DNA from: an uncultured Acidimicrobiales bacterium
GTDB taxonomy: Bacteria > Actinomycetota > Acidimicrobiia > Acidimicrobiales > Aldehydirespiratoraceae
Direction: 5' to 3'
Length of the DNA: 64,000 bases
NCBI GenBank assembly: GCA_905480195.1
Contig: CAJQPN010000017.1
Coordinates: forward strand, 1-64,000
This document shows positions 52,963-63,277 of this stretch, in pieces. A program made the translations under genes and the position numbers. Each line of letters begins with the position of its first letter. The stretch's first letter is position 1. The notes beneath the pieces were generated by a model. That model was not told the origin of the DNA. It did not search any database and saw only the letters and a list, made by a program, of their open reading frames with translations.

Positions 52963-54072
52963 TTAGCCCTTCGCCTCAACAAACGCGTCGGAGTAGTTGA
53001 CCTCGAAGTCGCCGGTGTCTTCCAGCGCTTCGAGCGAATCCACACCGCCGGCGAGCACGGCCGGGTCATTGACGAAATCCAAGAGGTCTTCGTCTAGACC
53101 CGCGACAGCTGCCGCATTCGGCGTGTTGTAGTAGTTCCAGTTGGTCAAGGCCGCGCCCTGATCGGCGCCGTACATCCAGTTGATGAACGTGTGCGCAGTA
53201 CAGGGGTGCGGTGCGTCATGTGCAATCGCGAAGTTGTCGATCCAGCGCGTCCCACCCTCTTCGGGCACGAAGTAGACGTAGTCACCGGGGTTATCGGTCT
53301 CGAGGAACTGAACGAACATGTCGCCGGAGTAGCCGTGAGCGATCACGGTCTCACCCGAGGTGAGGAACTCATCAGCAGAGTCGGTGTTGAACGCCGCAAG
53401 ACGACCCGCAGTGGCGGCGACGAGTTCGGTCGCCTCGGCGAGTTCGTCCTCACTCGTGGTGTTCATCGAGTACCCGAGGTACTTCAGCGCAGCACCCATG
53501 GTCTCGCGTGGGTCGTTGAGCAGCTGGATTTGACCATCGAACTGGCCGGAGATGGCGGGGTCGAAGATGATGCCCCACGACCGAGGGAAGTCGGTTCCGA
53601 CCACAGCGGTGTTGACGGCAATGCCCGTTGTACCCCACTGATAGGGCAGCGAGTACCCACCTTCCGGGTCGAAGTAGAGGTTGCTGAAGTCGTCACTCAG
53701 GTTCGACGAATTCGGGATCGCGTCGTAGTTGAGCAGCATCAGCGAGCCGGCTGAGATCATGACCGAGACCATGTAGTCCGATGGGACGATGACATCGAAG
53801 CCGCTGCCACCCTCTGAGACGATCGGCTGCATCGCCTCGTTGGAATCGTAACTGTCGAGCGAATAGGAGATGCCGTACTCGTCGGCAAACTCCTGGAGCT
53901 GCTCCTCATCGATGTACTCGGCCCAGTTGTACATGGCCAGATCACCATCGATCTCGCCGACTTCGCAGTCAGCGCCCCCGCTGGACTCGTCATCGTCACT
54001 GCCGCAAGCAGCTGCAAGGAGCGTGAGGGTGAAGAGCCCGGCGAGGAGCCGGAGCCAGTGCTTTGTGTTCAT
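52963..54072 (-). CDS. potD: PotD/PotF-type solute-binding lipoprotein
   Basis: The 369-residue protein starts at the ATG at 54072 with AGGAG about 8 nt upstream and has a lipoprotein signal ending LAAACGSD (lipobox AAAC). The mature part has YNWAEYIDEEQL and FDVIVPSDYMV, hallmarks of the spermidine/putrescine-binding family, and LPYQWGTTGIAVN. The ligand could be a polyamine or another small cationic or quaternary-amine compound. It is the last gene of the transporter operon. Confidence 0.92.
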   Translation of the reverse strand: MNTKHWLRLLAGLFTLTLLAAACGSDDDESSGGADCEVGEIDGDLAMYNWAEYIDEEQLQEFADEYGISYSLDSYDSNEAMQPIVSEGGSGFDVIVPSDYMVSVMISAGSLMLLNYDAIPNSSNLSDDFSNLYFDPEGGYSLPYQWGTTGIAVNTAVVGTDFPRSWGIIFDPAISGQFDGQIQLLNDPRETMGAALKYLGYSMNTTSEDELAEATELVAATAGRLAAFNTDSADEFLTSGETVIAHGYSGDMFVQFLETDNPGDYVYFVPEEGGTRWIDNFAIAHDAPHPCTAHTFINWMYGADQGAALTNWNYYNTPNAAAVAGLDEDLLDFVNDPAVLAGGVDSLEALEDTGDFEVNYSDAFVEAKG

Positions 54073-54128
54073 TATTTCTCCTTTCGACCCGAAGGCCGAT
54101 TCCAGGGACTTAGTAGAAAAAGGCAGTG

Positions 54129-54977
54129 TCAAGCTGTGCCTGAGCCACTGCGGCTGCGTTCGAGTAACAAGGACAGCACAACAAGGAGCATCGAGGCCAC
54201 CAGCATCACCACAGAGATGGCGTTGATCAGCGGAGTGACGCCCTTTCGGATCAAACCGAACACATACACCGGCAAGGTCGTTCCTCCCGGGCCGGTGACG
54301 AACTGGGTGATCACGACGTCGTCAAGAGACAGGGTCATGGCGAGCAAGCCGCCACCCGCAATACCAGGGAGGATCTGCGGCATGGTGACGTACCGGAACG
54401 CCTGCCATCGGGTGGCGTAAAGGTCGAGTGCCGCCTCCTCCATCTTGGAGTCCATGCCGGCGAGTCGCGCCCGCACGACGACCGACACGAAACTGATGCT
54501 GAACGCAATGTGGCTCAGGGTGATCGAACCGACTCCCTTGGCGAGCTCGATGCCGAACACGGTGCCGAGAAGCTCAAAGAACTGTGAGAAGAACAGCAAC
54601 AGCATCACGGCCATGGTTACGTCGGGGATGATGATCGGAAGGTAGAGCAGAGCGTCGAAAACCTGCTTCCCGCGAAATTCGAAGCGCTCAAGCGCCAGCG
54701 CCGACATCGTCCCGAGAACGACAGAGACCACCGTCGATACGAGTGCTATCTGGAGAGATGTCGACAGCGCGCTTCGTGCGTTCCGACTTTCTGCGAATTC
54801 TGCGTACCACTCGAGCGTCCACCCACCCCACGTTCCGACATTGCGACTGTCGCTGAACGAGAAGACGACGAGCAACAAAATTGGCGCATAGAAGAAGAAA
54901 TAGACCAGCCACCCGTTGGTGTGAAGGAAGAATTTCGTCCAGCCGTGCGGCTCGACCGCGCTGGTTTGCTTGCTCAC
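54129..54977 (-). CDS. potC: PotC-type ABC permease
   Basis: The 282-residue protein has six hydrophobic helices and the EAA loop (EEAALDLYATRWQAFRYVTMPQILPGI) of the inner-membrane subunit PotC/PotI. Its start overlaps the potB stop by 4 nt. Confidence 0.93.
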   Translation of the reverse strand: MSKQTSAVEPHGWTKFFLHTNGWLVYFFFYAPILLLVVFSFSDSRNVGTWGGWTLEWYAEFAESRNARSALSTSLQIALVSTVVSVVLGTMSALALERFEFRGKQVFDALLYLPIIIPDVTMAVMLLLFFSQFFELLGTVFGIELAKGVGSITLSHIAFSISFVSVVVRARLAGMDSKMEEAALDLYATRWQAFRYVTMPQILPGIAGGGLLAMTLSLDDVVITQFVTGPGGTTLPVYVFGLIRKGVTPLINAISVVMLVASMLLVVLSLLLERSRSGSGTA

Positions 54978-55882
54978 AGCGTCCTCCCTCCCTTCCGGAA
55001 GTACACGACAGTGGCAGCCAGCATGATCGCCATCAAGACGAAAGACATCGCAGCACCGAACGGCCAGTTCCGTGCGGTCAGGAACTGGGTGACGATGTAA
55101 CTTCCCAGCAATGTCGTCTTGGCTCCGCCAAGGATCTCGGGCGTGACGTAGGCGCCAAGGCTCGGAATGAAGCAGAGAATCGACCCGGCGATCACCCCGG
55201 GCATCGACAGCGGCAACAGCACGTGCCGGAACGACTGGAAGCCATTCGCGTAGAGATCACGACTCGCCTCGAGTAGTCGCCGGTCGATTCGCTCGATCGC
55301 TGCGTACAACGGAAGGATCATGAACGGCAGGAAGCCGTAGACGAGCCCCAAGACGACCGCGGTCTGGGTGAACAGATACTCGTGCTCCCCGAGACCGACG
55401 AACTCGGTAGTTTTCGTTAGCGGACCGTCGTTGCCGAGGATGACTCGCCACGCGTAATTGCGAACCAAGAAGTTGGTCCAGAACGGGATCATCACGAAGA
55501 CCAGCATCACGTTGCGTACCCGCAGACTTCTCGTCGCTAGGTAGTAGGCGAACGGGTAGCCGATCACGAGACAGATGACCGTGGTGAGCGCTGCCAACCA
55601 GACGGAGCGAAAGAAGATCTCGCGGACGAGTGGCTCGGCCAACTTGACATAGCTGTCGACGTTCCAACCCGAGAGATCGGTACCGCCGAAACGGTTGCGG
55701 GTCGCGAACGAGTAAACGACGACGATGACGAGAGGTACTGCGAAGAACAGCGTGAGGTAGCCGAATTCCGGCAGTGCCAACAGGAATCCCCGTCGTCGTT
55801 CCTGGCGCTCTGCAGCCGCCTCGAACTCCGGCGTTACCTCAAGGACCTCTTCATCGGCCTCGGGCGCCTCCACAGCTGTCAT
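54974..55882 (-). CDS. potB: PotB-type ABC permease
   Basis: The 302-residue protein starts at an ATG that overlaps the potA stop (ATGA). It has a charged N-terminal tail, six helices and the EAA motif (LLEASRDLYANGFQSFRHVLLPLSMPGV). It pairs with PotC to form the channel. Confidence 0.93.
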   Translation of the reverse strand: MTAVEAPEADEEVLEVTPEFEAAAERQERRRGFLLALPEFGYLTLFFAVPLVIVVVYSFATRNRFGGTDLSGWNVDSYVKLAEPLVREIFFRSVWLAALTTVICLVIGYPFAYYLATRSLRVRNVMLVFVMIPFWTNFLVRNYAWRVILGNDGPLTKTTEFVGLGEHEYLFTQTAVVLGLVYGFLPFMILPLYAAIERIDRRLLEASRDLYANGFQSFRHVLLPLSMPGVIAGSILCFIPSLGAYVTPEILGGAKTTLLGSYIVTQFLTARNWPFGAAMSFVLMAIMLAATVVYFRKGGRTL

Positions 55883-56943
55883 CAGTCGGTCACCACCGAG
55901 ATGGCGGACGGGTCCCAACTGATCGACACATCGGTGCCCGGCTCGCAGACCTGCATTCCGGGCCGGTTCTCCTCCCGTACCTCCATGGTCATCCAGTCGA
56001 GCCGTATGTCGTACACGCGGGCGTTGCCGAGGTAGGTGATCCGCTCGACGATCCCATCGACAGAGGTTTCCCCCGGCGGAATATCTCCCCGGTCTCGAAT
56101 GTGCGCTCGTTCGGGCCGGAGACTGACGGCCACCGCAGTGCCGGTGGCGTGCTCACTCGGTGCAGCTACCCGGGCTCCGTTGGCGAGACAGACCGTGTCG
56201 TGGTTCTCGACGGTACCTTCGAGCAGATTTGTTTGGCCGATGAAGTTTGCGACGAACCGATTGACAGGCTTTTCGTAGATTTCCTCCGGCGTAGCAACCT
56301 GGAGAAGGCGGCCTTCATTCATCACGGCGATCCGATCGCTCATTGTGAGCGCTTCTTCTTGGTCATGGGTGACAAAGACGAAGCTGATGCCGAGTTCCTC
56401 TTGGAGCCGCTTGAGCTCTCCTTGCATCTCCTGGCGCAGTTTGAGATCAAGCGCACCGAGCGGCTCGTCGAGCAACAGCACCTTCGGCCTGTTGACGAGT
56501 GCTCGAGCCAGCGCCACGCGTTGCTGCTGGCCACCCGACATCTGGGTCGGCCTACGCGCTTCGAGGCCGGCGAGCTGCACCGTGGTGATCATCTCACGGG
56601 CAGCCGCGCGAGCCTCGGCCTTCCCCACGCTGCTCATCTTCAAACCGAAGGCGACGTTGTCGAGCACGTTCATGTGGGGGAACAGCGCGTAGTTCTGAAA
56701 GACGGTGTTGACGGGTCGCTTGTTCGGAGGCAGCGTTCCGACCTCATCGCCGAAGATCTTGAGGCTGCCCTCGGTCGGAAAGTCGAGACCGGCGATCATG
56801 CGAAGCGTCGTGGTCTTGCCGCAGCCGGAAGGACCGAGCAATGCAAAGAACTCGCCGTCTTCGATGACGAGATCAATGGCGTCGACCGCGACAACGTCGC
56901 CGAATCGCTTCGTAATCGCTGTGAGTTCAACAGCTGCGGACAT
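55882..56943 (-). CDS. potA: PotA-type ABC ATPase
   Basis: The 353-residue protein has Walker [10 protein letters not shown], the signature MSGGQQQR, Walker [14 protein letters not shown] and VTHDQEEA, plus a C-terminal TOBE-like regulatory domain. The ATG at 56943 overlaps the Lrp stop. It energises the PotBC permease. Confidence 0.95.
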   Translation of the reverse strand: MSAAVELTAITKRFGDVVAVDAIDLVIEDGEFFALLGPSGCGKTTTLRMIAGLDFPTEGSLKIFGDEVGTLPPNKRPVNTVFQNYALFPHMNVLDNVAFGLKMSSVGKAEARAAAREMITTVQLAGLEARRPTQMSGGQQQRVALARALVNRPKVLLLDEPLGALDLKLRQEMQGELKRLQEELGISFVFVTHDQEEALTMSDRIAVMNEGRLLQVATPEEIYEKPVNRFVANFIGQTNLLEGTVENHDTVCLANGARVAAPSEHATGTAVAVSLRPERAHIRDRGDIPPGETSVDGIVERITYLGNARVYDIRLDWMTMEVREENRPGMQVCEPGTDVSISWDPSAISVVTD

Positions 56944-57395
56944 CAGTTGGTTCCCCAAGCGTAATTCTGCTGCACCATCCGCAGATAGGTCATGATTTCT
57001 ACATCGCTGACGGCATCGGTGTCGCGGATCTGGTCACTCACTTCGAGCAGGTGTTTACGATCGCGACACACGATCTCGGCGAGAACGTCGAAGCGACCCG
57101 TCGCGACGACGGTGTAGTCAACAGACTCGATCTGACTGATCTTCTCGGCGGTGGCGTCAACCGCACCCGACACCTTGATACCGAGCATCGCCTGGAATGG
57201 ATACCCGAGAGAGACAGGGTCGGTGACTGCCACGATTTGGATGACGCCCCGATCTTGGAGTCGGTTGACCCGCTGACGGACGGCGGCCTCGCTGAGCCCA
57301 ACCTGCGGTGCAAGTCGCGAGTAGGCGGCCCGGCCATCGACCTGGAGTTCCCGGATGATCGCCTTGTCGATTTCGTCGATGTCGAAGGAAGCCAT
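56943..57395 (-). CDS. Lrp/AsnC family regulator
   Basis: The 150-residue protein has an N-terminal HTH ([42 protein letters not shown]) and a C-terminal RAM ligand-binding domain. It is embedded in the operon, overlapping both the aminotransferase stop (TAATG) and the potA start (ATGA). It likely senses an amino acid or pathway metabolite and regulates this operon. Confidence 0.93.
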   Translation of the reverse strand: MASFDIDEIDKAIIRELQVDGRAAYSRLAPQVGLSEAAVRQRVNRLQDRGVIQIVAVTDPVSLGYPFQAMLGIKVSGAVDATAEKISQIESVDYTVVATGRFDVLAEIVCRDRKHLLEVSDQIRDTDAVSDVEIMTYLRMVQQNYAWGTN

Positions 57396-58759
57396 TATCG
57401 AAAACGTTCCATTTCCCCCATGGCCTCTGTGAGGGCCTGACGGATGACCTGGTTCATGGTGTCGAACTCCGCCTGGCCTGCGATCAGCGGCGGTGACAGC
57501 TGAATCACCGGCTCTCCGCGAGCATCAGCTCGACACAACAGACCGAGTTCAGCGAGGCGATTCGACAGAAACGATCGCAACAGGTGATGGGCCTCTGCAG
57601 CGGTGAAGGTCTCCTTCGTTCCTTTGTCCTTCACCAGTTCGATTCCGTAGAAGTAGCCCATCCCACGCACGTCACCAACGATCGGCAGGTCGCTGAGATC
57701 GTCAAGTGCAGCCCGGAACGACGCCTCGTTTTCCAACACATTGCCGCAGAGACCGTCTCGCTCGAAAAGGTCGAGGTTGGCGAGCGCCACCGCACACGAG
57801 ACGGGATGACCGGCGAAGGTGTACCCGTGGAGGAACTGCTCGTCGGTGTCGGCGAACGGTTCGGCGATCTTGTCGCTCACGAGCATGGCGCCGAGCGGGG
57901 CGTACCCAGACGTGAGCCCTTTGGCTGAGGTGACGATGTCGGGCTGATAGCCGAGGCGCTCACAACCAAACATCGTGCCGAGGCGCCCGTAGGCGCAGAT
58001 CACCTCGTCGGAGACGAGCAGCACGCCATACGTGTCGCAGATCTCACGAACCCGTTGGAAGTACCCATCAGGAGGCACGAAACAGCCGCCTGCGTTCTGC
58101 ACCGGTTCGAGAAAGACCGCGGCGATGGTCTCGGGCCCCTCACGCAGAATGGCCTGCTCGATCTCTTCGGCAAAGTACGAATCGTCGGCTGCGTGGGGCG
58201 GCAAACGGTAGCTGTTGGTGGCAGGCACCTTGATCGCACCTGGAACGAGCGGCTCGAACATGCCCTTTACCGAGGCCAAGCCGGTGATCGACAACGCACC
58301 CATCGTGACGCCGTGATAACTGAGATCACGGCTGATCGCCTTCGTGCGAAGCGGCTCACCCTTGGCCTTGAAGTACTGACGAGCGAGCTTCCACGCCGAC
58401 TCGACCGCCTCCGAACCTCCACTGGTGAAGAACACCCTGTTCAGATCGCCGGGCGCAAGGTGGGCGAGGCGAGCGGCGAGGTGGACCGCCGCCGGGTGTG
58501 CATACGTCCAGATCGGGAAGAACGCAAGGGTCTCGGCCTGGGCGCCTGCTGCGGCAGCGAGTTCGGACCGGCCGTATCCGGCCTGGGTGGTGTAGAGCCC
58601 TGCGAGGCCGTCGAGGTAGCGCTTGCCCGTCGTATCCCAGACATAGCAGCCTTCACCTCGCTCGATGACTGTCATGCCGTCAACACTGCGACCGAGGCTC
58701 GAGAACTGACCCCACAGATGCCGGTTTGCCAGCTCGGCTAGTTCGACGTTCGACGTCAC
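57395..58759 (-). CDS. Class III aminotransferase
   Basis: The GTG start at 58759 has GGAGG 7 nt upstream (the frame is open further but overlaps the divergent GNAT gene). The 454-residue enzyme has FFTSGGSEAVESAWKLARQYF, the DEV motif in LLVSDEVICAYGRLG and the Schiff-base Lys in TSAKGLTSGYAPLGA. It belongs to the omega-amino-acid/putrescine/taurine-pyruvate group. As the first gene of the pot-type operon it probably deaminates the imported amine. Which amine is unknown. Confidence 0.9.
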   Translation of the reverse strand: MTSNVELAELANRHLWGQFSSLGRSVDGMTVIERGEGCYVWDTTGKRYLDGLAGLYTTQAGYGRSELAAAAGAQAETLAFFPIWTYAHPAAVHLAARLAHLAPGDLNRVFFTSGGSEAVESAWKLARQYFKAKGEPLRTKAISRDLSYHGVTMGALSITGLASVKGMFEPLVPGAIKVPATNSYRLPPHAADDSYFAEEIEQAILREGPETIAAVFLEPVQNAGGCFVPPDGYFQRVREICDTYGVLLVSDEVICAYGRLGTMFGCERLGYQPDIVTSAKGLTSGYAPLGAMLVSDKIAEPFADTDEQFLHGYTFAGHPVSCAVALANLDLFERDGLCGNVLENEASFRAALDDLSDLPIVGDVRGMGYFYGIELVKDKGTKETFTAAEAHHLLRSFLSNRLAELGLLCRADARGEPVIQLSPPLIAGQAEFDTMNQVIRQALTEAMGEMERFR

Positions 58760-58858
58760 GGTTATCCCTCCAGCTCGCCACGGATTCAACACCACACCAC
58801 CATCACCCGCAACCGAATCGGTTGCATACGTCGGCTGCGGGGCACAGAATCGGCGTTC

Positions 58859-59476
58859 ATGGGTGAGCTGCAGTACGTCAATCTCTCCGTCGAGTACGCC
58901 GAGGAACTCGAAGAACTCGAACTCGCGGTCTTCTCCACGATCAACCCGGTCGACCTCTACGACGCGGCCGAACTCCGCACACTCGCTTCGGTCTTTCCCG
59001 AGGGAAATTTCGTAGCCCTCGATCAAGGCAGACCCATCGGCATGGGACTCGGCATCCTGACCAACTTCGACTTCGAGCACACCCAACACTCCCTAGCTGA
59101 GGTGGGTGGTACTGAACTCCACGACCCCGACGCGGATTGGTACTACGGCACCGACATCTCGGTGTATCCCGAGTACCGCGGTCGAGGGGTCGGGCGCCGA
59201 CTCTACGAGCTTCGCAAGGACTGCGTGCGATCACTCGGCAAGCGAGGCATCGTCGCCGGCGGAGTCATCCCCGGCTTCGCAGACCACATCGACTTCATGA
59301 GTGCCCAGGAGTACATCGACAAGGTCGTGGCTGGCGACCTCTACGACCCGACGCTCACCTTCCAGTTGGAGAACGGCTTTCAGGCCTGCGGCGTGATCGA
59401 GAACTACCTCGACGATGCATCGGTCGGCAACAACTCGGTGCTCATCGTGTGGGAGAATCCCGATCACCAGCCATGA
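58859..59476 (+). CDS. GNAT family N-acetyltransferase
   Basis: The 205-residue protein has the acetyl-CoA-binding YRGRGVGRRLYELRKD motif (R/Q-x-x-G-x-G/A) and the surrounding strands of the fold, with an added C-terminal segment. It is divergent from the aminotransferase gene and overlaps the cupin gene by 4 nt. It may acetylate an amine intermediate. Confidence 0.87.
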   Translation: MGELQYVNLSVEYAEELEELELAVFSTINPVDLYDAAELRTLASVFPEGNFVALDQGRPIGMGLGILTNFDFEHTQHSLAEVGGTELHDPDADWYYGTDISVYPEYRGRGVGRRLYELRKDCVRSLGKRGIVAGGVIPGFADHIDFMSAQEYIDKVVAGDLYDPTLTFQLENGFQACGVIENYLDDASVGNNSVLIVWENPDHQP

Positions 59477-59826
59477 CCGACTTCGACACCATCCGTACCC
59501 TCACCGCCACCATCGACAGTCTGTTCGACGCGATGGAGCCTGACCCGGAAAAGCCTGCCGAACTCGACTCGGTGTGGCGTTTCGCTTCGCTCGGCTCCCG
59601 CGCGCTGGAGTCCGGCGTATGGGAAGCCAGCACTGCGACCTGGACCGAAGACGAGTATCCCGTGGAGGAGGTCTGTGTCATCTTGGCCGGTCACCTTCGT
59701 CTGACTGACGCCGACGGCGCAGCGCACGACCTCCGCACAGGCGATGCGTTTCACCTCCCCAAAGGCTGGTCGGGAACCTGGGAGGTCGTGGAGGACATGC
59801 GCAAGTTCTACGTCATTCTCCCGTGA
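59473..59826 (+). CDS. Single-domain cupin protein (DUF861/EutQ-like)
   Basis: The 117-residue protein starts at the ATG overlapping the GNAT stop. The cupin motifs EEVCVILAGHLRLTD and GDAFHLPKGWSGTWEV are visible; the metal-binding His set is incomplete. Such proteins often neighbour amine and ureide oxidation genes. The GTG start of the next gene overlaps its stop. Confidence 0.83.
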   Translation: MTDFDTIRTLTATIDSLFDAMEPDPEKPAELDSVWRFASLGSRALESGVWEASTATWTEDEYPVEEVCVILAGHLRLTDADGAAHDLRTGDAFHLPKGWSGTWEVVEDMRKFYVILP

Positions 59827-61214
59827 CCGATCCGAGCGCTCTTGTCGCCGCTGCGAAGCCTGCGGTGTTCTGGACCGATCGCGGCGATGCGCCAACCCCG
59901 GCTGCGCCGCTTCACGGCTCGTCCAGTGCCGACCTCTGCATCGTCGGGGGTGGCTTCACTGGCCTCTGGGCAGCGCTTCAGGCCCTCGACGACAACCCGG
60001 GGCGACGTGTTGTCGTTCTCGAGGCGGCCGTGTGCGGCTCGGGCGCGTCGAGCCGCAACGGTGGATTCTGCGACCCCAGCCTGACCCACGGCTTCCTCAA
60101 CGGCCTGATGCACTGGCCCGACGAGATCCACACTCTCGAGCGCCTCGGACGCCAGAACTTCAACGACATGCTCGAGTCGATCGAACGTTTCGCGATCCAA
60201 GCTGACGTGCAGCGGGTCGACGAGGTGTCGTTCGCGACCAGTGAAACCCAACTCCAACGGCAGCGAGAAGAAGCGGAGACGCTGTCGGCCCACGGGGTCG
60301 AGCACACACTGCTCGACCAGGTTGCCGCTCAGGCGATTGCTCGCTCCCCCACCTATCTCGGCGCTCTCACCAGCCCAGGGATCGCCCTCGTCGATCCAGC
60401 CCGCCTTGCCTGGGGTCTTCGGCGTGCCGTCCAAAGCCTGGGCGGCGTGATCTACGATCAATCTCGGGTGACCCAGATCGACGCCGACGAGGAACGGATA
60501 CGGGTCGGGACCGAGCACGGTGCCATCCATGCACAACGCGTCATCGTCGCAACCAACGCATGGGCCGAACCACTCCGACAGATGCGTCGCTACATCGTCC
60601 CGGTCTACGACCATGTCTTGATGACCGAACCGCTCTCGGCGGAGCAGATGGCTGACGTCGGCTGGTCGGGTCGTGAAGGGCTCGCCGATGCCGGAAACCA
60701 GTTCCACTATTACCGGCTCACTGCCGACGACCGAATCCTGTGGGGCGGCTACGACGCGAACTACCACTGGAACAACGGTATGGGCGCCGAGTGTGAGCAG
60801 CGGACGGAATCCCACGAACTCCTTGCTCGTCACTTCTTCGAAACCTTCCCTCAACTCGAAGGGCTCCGCTTCAGTCACCGCTGGGCCGGGCCAATCGGCA
60901 CAACGAGCAAGTTCGCGGCCACGTTCGGAACGATGCACGGCGAGCGGCTTGCCTGGGTCGGTGGCTACACCGGGCTCGGCGTTGCTGCAAGCCGGTTCGG
61001 GGCGGGAGTTGCGCTCGACCTGATCGATGGGCTTGCCACCGAGCGCTCGATGATCGAAATGGTCCGCCGCCGCCCAATGCCATTTCCGCCTGAGCCGCTC
61101 CGATCCCTGGCGATCCGCACGACCCGCAGCGCCCTCGCCAAGCAGGATGAGACCGGTAAAACCGGGCCGTGGTTGAAACTCCTCGACCGCATCGGCGTCG
61201 GCTTTGACAGCTGA
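59823..61214 (+). CDS. DAO-type FAD amine oxidase (PuuB-like)
   Basis: The 463-residue protein has an FAD-binding GGGFTGLWAALQAL, SGASSRNGGFCD and a C-terminal DAO domain with GYTGLGVAASRFGA, the pattern of gamma-glutamylputrescine oxidase/dimethylglycine-type oxidases. It should oxidise an N-substituted amine to an imine or aldehyde. It is the third gene of the GNAT-cupin-oxidase operon. Confidence 0.88.
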   Translation: MTDPSALVAAAKPAVFWTDRGDAPTPAAPLHGSSSADLCIVGGGFTGLWAALQALDDNPGRRVVVLEAAVCGSGASSRNGGFCDPSLTHGFLNGLMHWPDEIHTLERLGRQNFNDMLESIERFAIQADVQRVDEVSFATSETQLQRQREEAETLSAHGVEHTLLDQVAAQAIARSPTYLGALTSPGIALVDPARLAWGLRRAVQSLGGVIYDQSRVTQIDADEERIRVGTEHGAIHAQRVIVATNAWAEPLRQMRRYIVPVYDHVLMTEPLSAEQMADVGWSGREGLADAGNQFHYYRLTADDRILWGGYDANYHWNNGMGAECEQRTESHELLARHFFETFPQLEGLRFSHRWAGPIGTTSKFAATFGTMHGERLAWVGGYTGLGVAASRFGAGVALDLIDGLATERSMIEMVRRRPMPFPPEPLRSLAIRTTRSALAKQDETGKTGPWLKLLDRIGVGFDS

Positions 61215-61217
61215 CGG

Positions 61218-62594
61218 TCAGCTACCGCGCAACCAGCGCGACACGCGCATGGCCAACTTCGCCTCCCGGCCGCGGGCTTCACGGGCGTCGGCGCTCGCCA
61301 TGATCCGGCGGCTGCCGCGAATGCCGATCCAACGCAGCGGCTCGGGTTCCCACCGACGTGGCGTCGGTCCCACCCAGGGGAGATCGGTGCGTTCAGACTC
61401 TGTCCGGGTGATCAGCTCCGCAAGGGTGCGGCCTGCTGCGTTGGCGGCTGCAACCCCTTCCCCTACGTAGCCGCCAGCGGCGGCGAAGCCAGCGGCAAGG
61501 TCGGCGTGCACGAACGGTGTCCAGTCGCGGGGCACACCAAGTACACCTCCCCATCGGTGCGTGATCTTGACATCGGCGAGCATCGGGAAGAGGTCAACGA
61601 GCGCTTCGTGAACAAGACGGTGTGAATCGGCACGCACTTCGCATGCAGGATCAATGCGGGAACCGAAGAGGTACGGTACGCCGCGCCCACCGAAGGCAAT
61701 CCGGCCGTCCTCGGTGCGCTGACCATAAATGACCATGTACCGATCATCGGAGAAGGTCGGGCGATCATCGAGGCCGATCTCGGCCCATTGATGGTCGGTG
61801 AGCGGTGCGGTCGCGAGCATGCGGCTGTAGGTGGGCACGAGGTCACGTCGCCGTCCGGCGAGATCACGGGTGTAGCCCTCTGTCGCCATGACGACCATGC
61901 CTGCACGAACCTCACCGGACTCTCCCACAGCGCGGCCCACTTCGATCCGGTCGATCGGAGAACGCTCCATGATTGCGACGCCCGCAGCCTCGCAGGCCGC
62001 TGCCAGCCCGGCGACGAGTCGGGCTGGGTCGACTGCGGCACAGTGCGCGAAGAAGAGCCCGCCGTGCACTGCGGTGGCGCCACACATCGCCTCGGCCTCC
62101 GGAACCGACAGCAACCGCAGATCGTCATCGGAGAACCCGAGTTCGAGGTGATGCTCAACCTCTTCGACCTGGCGGTCTCGCTGGAAGCGATTCCGGGCGA
62201 GACGAATGTTGCCTCCCTTTGCGTAGCCGCAGTCGATTCCTTCGGTGGCGACAACGCGACCGATCTCGTCGACGGCTGCGAAGACTTCGCGCGTCAGGCG
62301 AAGTGCACCATCGAGCGAGCTGCGGGCCGCGTACTTTTCGACACCTGCGGCCAACTCGCCAACCGCCCAACCCCCATTTCGACCCGACGCACCAAACCCG
62401 ACGTAGTCGCGCTCGAGCACGACGATCTGGAGTGTGGGATCGAGCTGAGCCAGGTAGTAGGCGGTCCACAGACCCGTGAAACCCCCGCCGATGATCGCCA
62501 CGTCGGCATCAAGTTCGCCCTGCAACGCCGGGCGCCTGGGTGATGCGCCGAGCTGATCGAGCCAAAGAGACGGAGCACCAGCCACGTTCACCAC
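61218..62594 (-). CDS. DAO-type FAD amine oxidase 2
   Basis: The 458-residue protein carries ADVAIIGGGFTGLWTAYYLA, GFGASGRNGGWAVGEL and GYVGEGVAAANAAGR. Its start is uncertain: several GTG codons (62594, 62591, 62585) lie just after the HAD stop, and I chose 62594. It converges on the first oxidase gene with a 3-nt gap. The two are only distantly similar. The substrate may differ. Confidence 0.85.
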   Translation of the reverse strand: MVNVAGAPSLWLDQLGASPRRPALQGELDADVAIIGGGFTGLWTAYYLAQLDPTLQIVVLERDYVGFGASGRNGGWAVGELAAGVEKYAARSSLDGALRLTREVFAAVDEIGRVVATEGIDCGYAKGGNIRLARNRFQRDRQVEEVEHHLELGFSDDDLRLLSVPEAEAMCGATAVHGGLFFAHCAAVDPARLVAGLAAACEAAGVAIMERSPIDRIEVGRAVGESGEVRAGMVVMATEGYTRDLAGRRRDLVPTYSRMLATAPLTDHQWAEIGLDDRPTFSDDRYMVIYGQRTEDGRIAFGGRGVPYLFGSRIDPACEVRADSHRLVHEALVDLFPMLADVKITHRWGGVLGVPRDWTPFVHADLAAGFAAAGGYVGEGVAAANAAGRTLAELITRTESERTDLPWVGPTPRRWEPEPLRWIGIRGSRRIMASADAREARGREAKLAMRVSRWLRGS

Positions 62595-62607
62595 GCTGCC
62601 ACAGCCA

Positions 62608-63246
62608 TCAGAAATGGAAAAGCACCTGCTCGAGCGGGTGTTCGGGATCGACGAGGTGGAAGTCGCACCCTGCAGCCGCAGCCGCTCTTCGATCGGTCTC
62701 GCTATCACCGACGAACAGCACCTCGGTGATCGCTACGCCTGCTCGTCGGGCCGACTCGTGAAGCATGCCGGGCTCGGGTTTGACACCGAAGCCCGAGTCG
62801 TAGCCCAGCACGCTGGCGAAGTGGCTACGCCATCCAAGGTGTTCGAGTTGGCGGTCGGTCGCCACGACACTGTCATTGGTCGCCACGCCCTGCCAGATCC
62901 TGCGACCGGTGAGTGTCGCCAATACCTGATCGGTTGCATCGAAGGGGACGGCATGGCGAACTGCGAGGTCCTCGGTCAGTGATTCGAGACTCACCAACAC
63001 GTCAGCCACAGGCTCGTGAATCGCCGACGCGATCGCCTCGGCGATTTCTGCGTTGCTGCCGGCGATGACCACCGAATCGGCGGCGAGAGACGCCGTTTCG
63101 AGGTCGAGCGACAGAGCAGCGGACGCCGCTGCCGCGGCTTCGCCCGCCACGGCCGGAATCACCTGGGCGAACACTGGACCCCAGGTGAGATGGACATCGA
63201 TGAGAGTGCCGTCTTTGTCGAAGACCACAGCCCGATAGCGCGTCAC
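62608..63246 (-). CDS. HAD-superfamily phosphatase
   Basis: The 212-residue protein starts at a GTG at 63246, directly before VVFDKDGTLID (motif I DxDGT with Asp nucleophile). It has a cap region, a GVATNDS motif II and FVGDSETDRRAA motif IV. It resembles phosphoglycolate-phosphatase-type HADs. The stop lies just upstream of amine oxidase 2, so the two are probably cotranscribed. The substrate is unknown. Confidence 0.87.
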   Translation of the reverse strand: MTRYRAVVFDKDGTLIDVHLTWGPVFAQVIPAVAGEAAAAASAALSLDLETASLAADSVVIAGSNAEIAEAIASAIHEPVADVLVSLESLTEDLAVRHAVPFDATDQVLATLTGRRIWQGVATNDSVVATDRQLEHLGWRSHFASVLGYDSGFGVKPEPGMLHESARRAGVAITEVLFVGDSETDRRAAAAAGCDFHLVDPEHPLEQVLFHF

Positions 63247-63277
63247 GCGGGGAGCGTACGCCGTACAGTGCGCGGCG

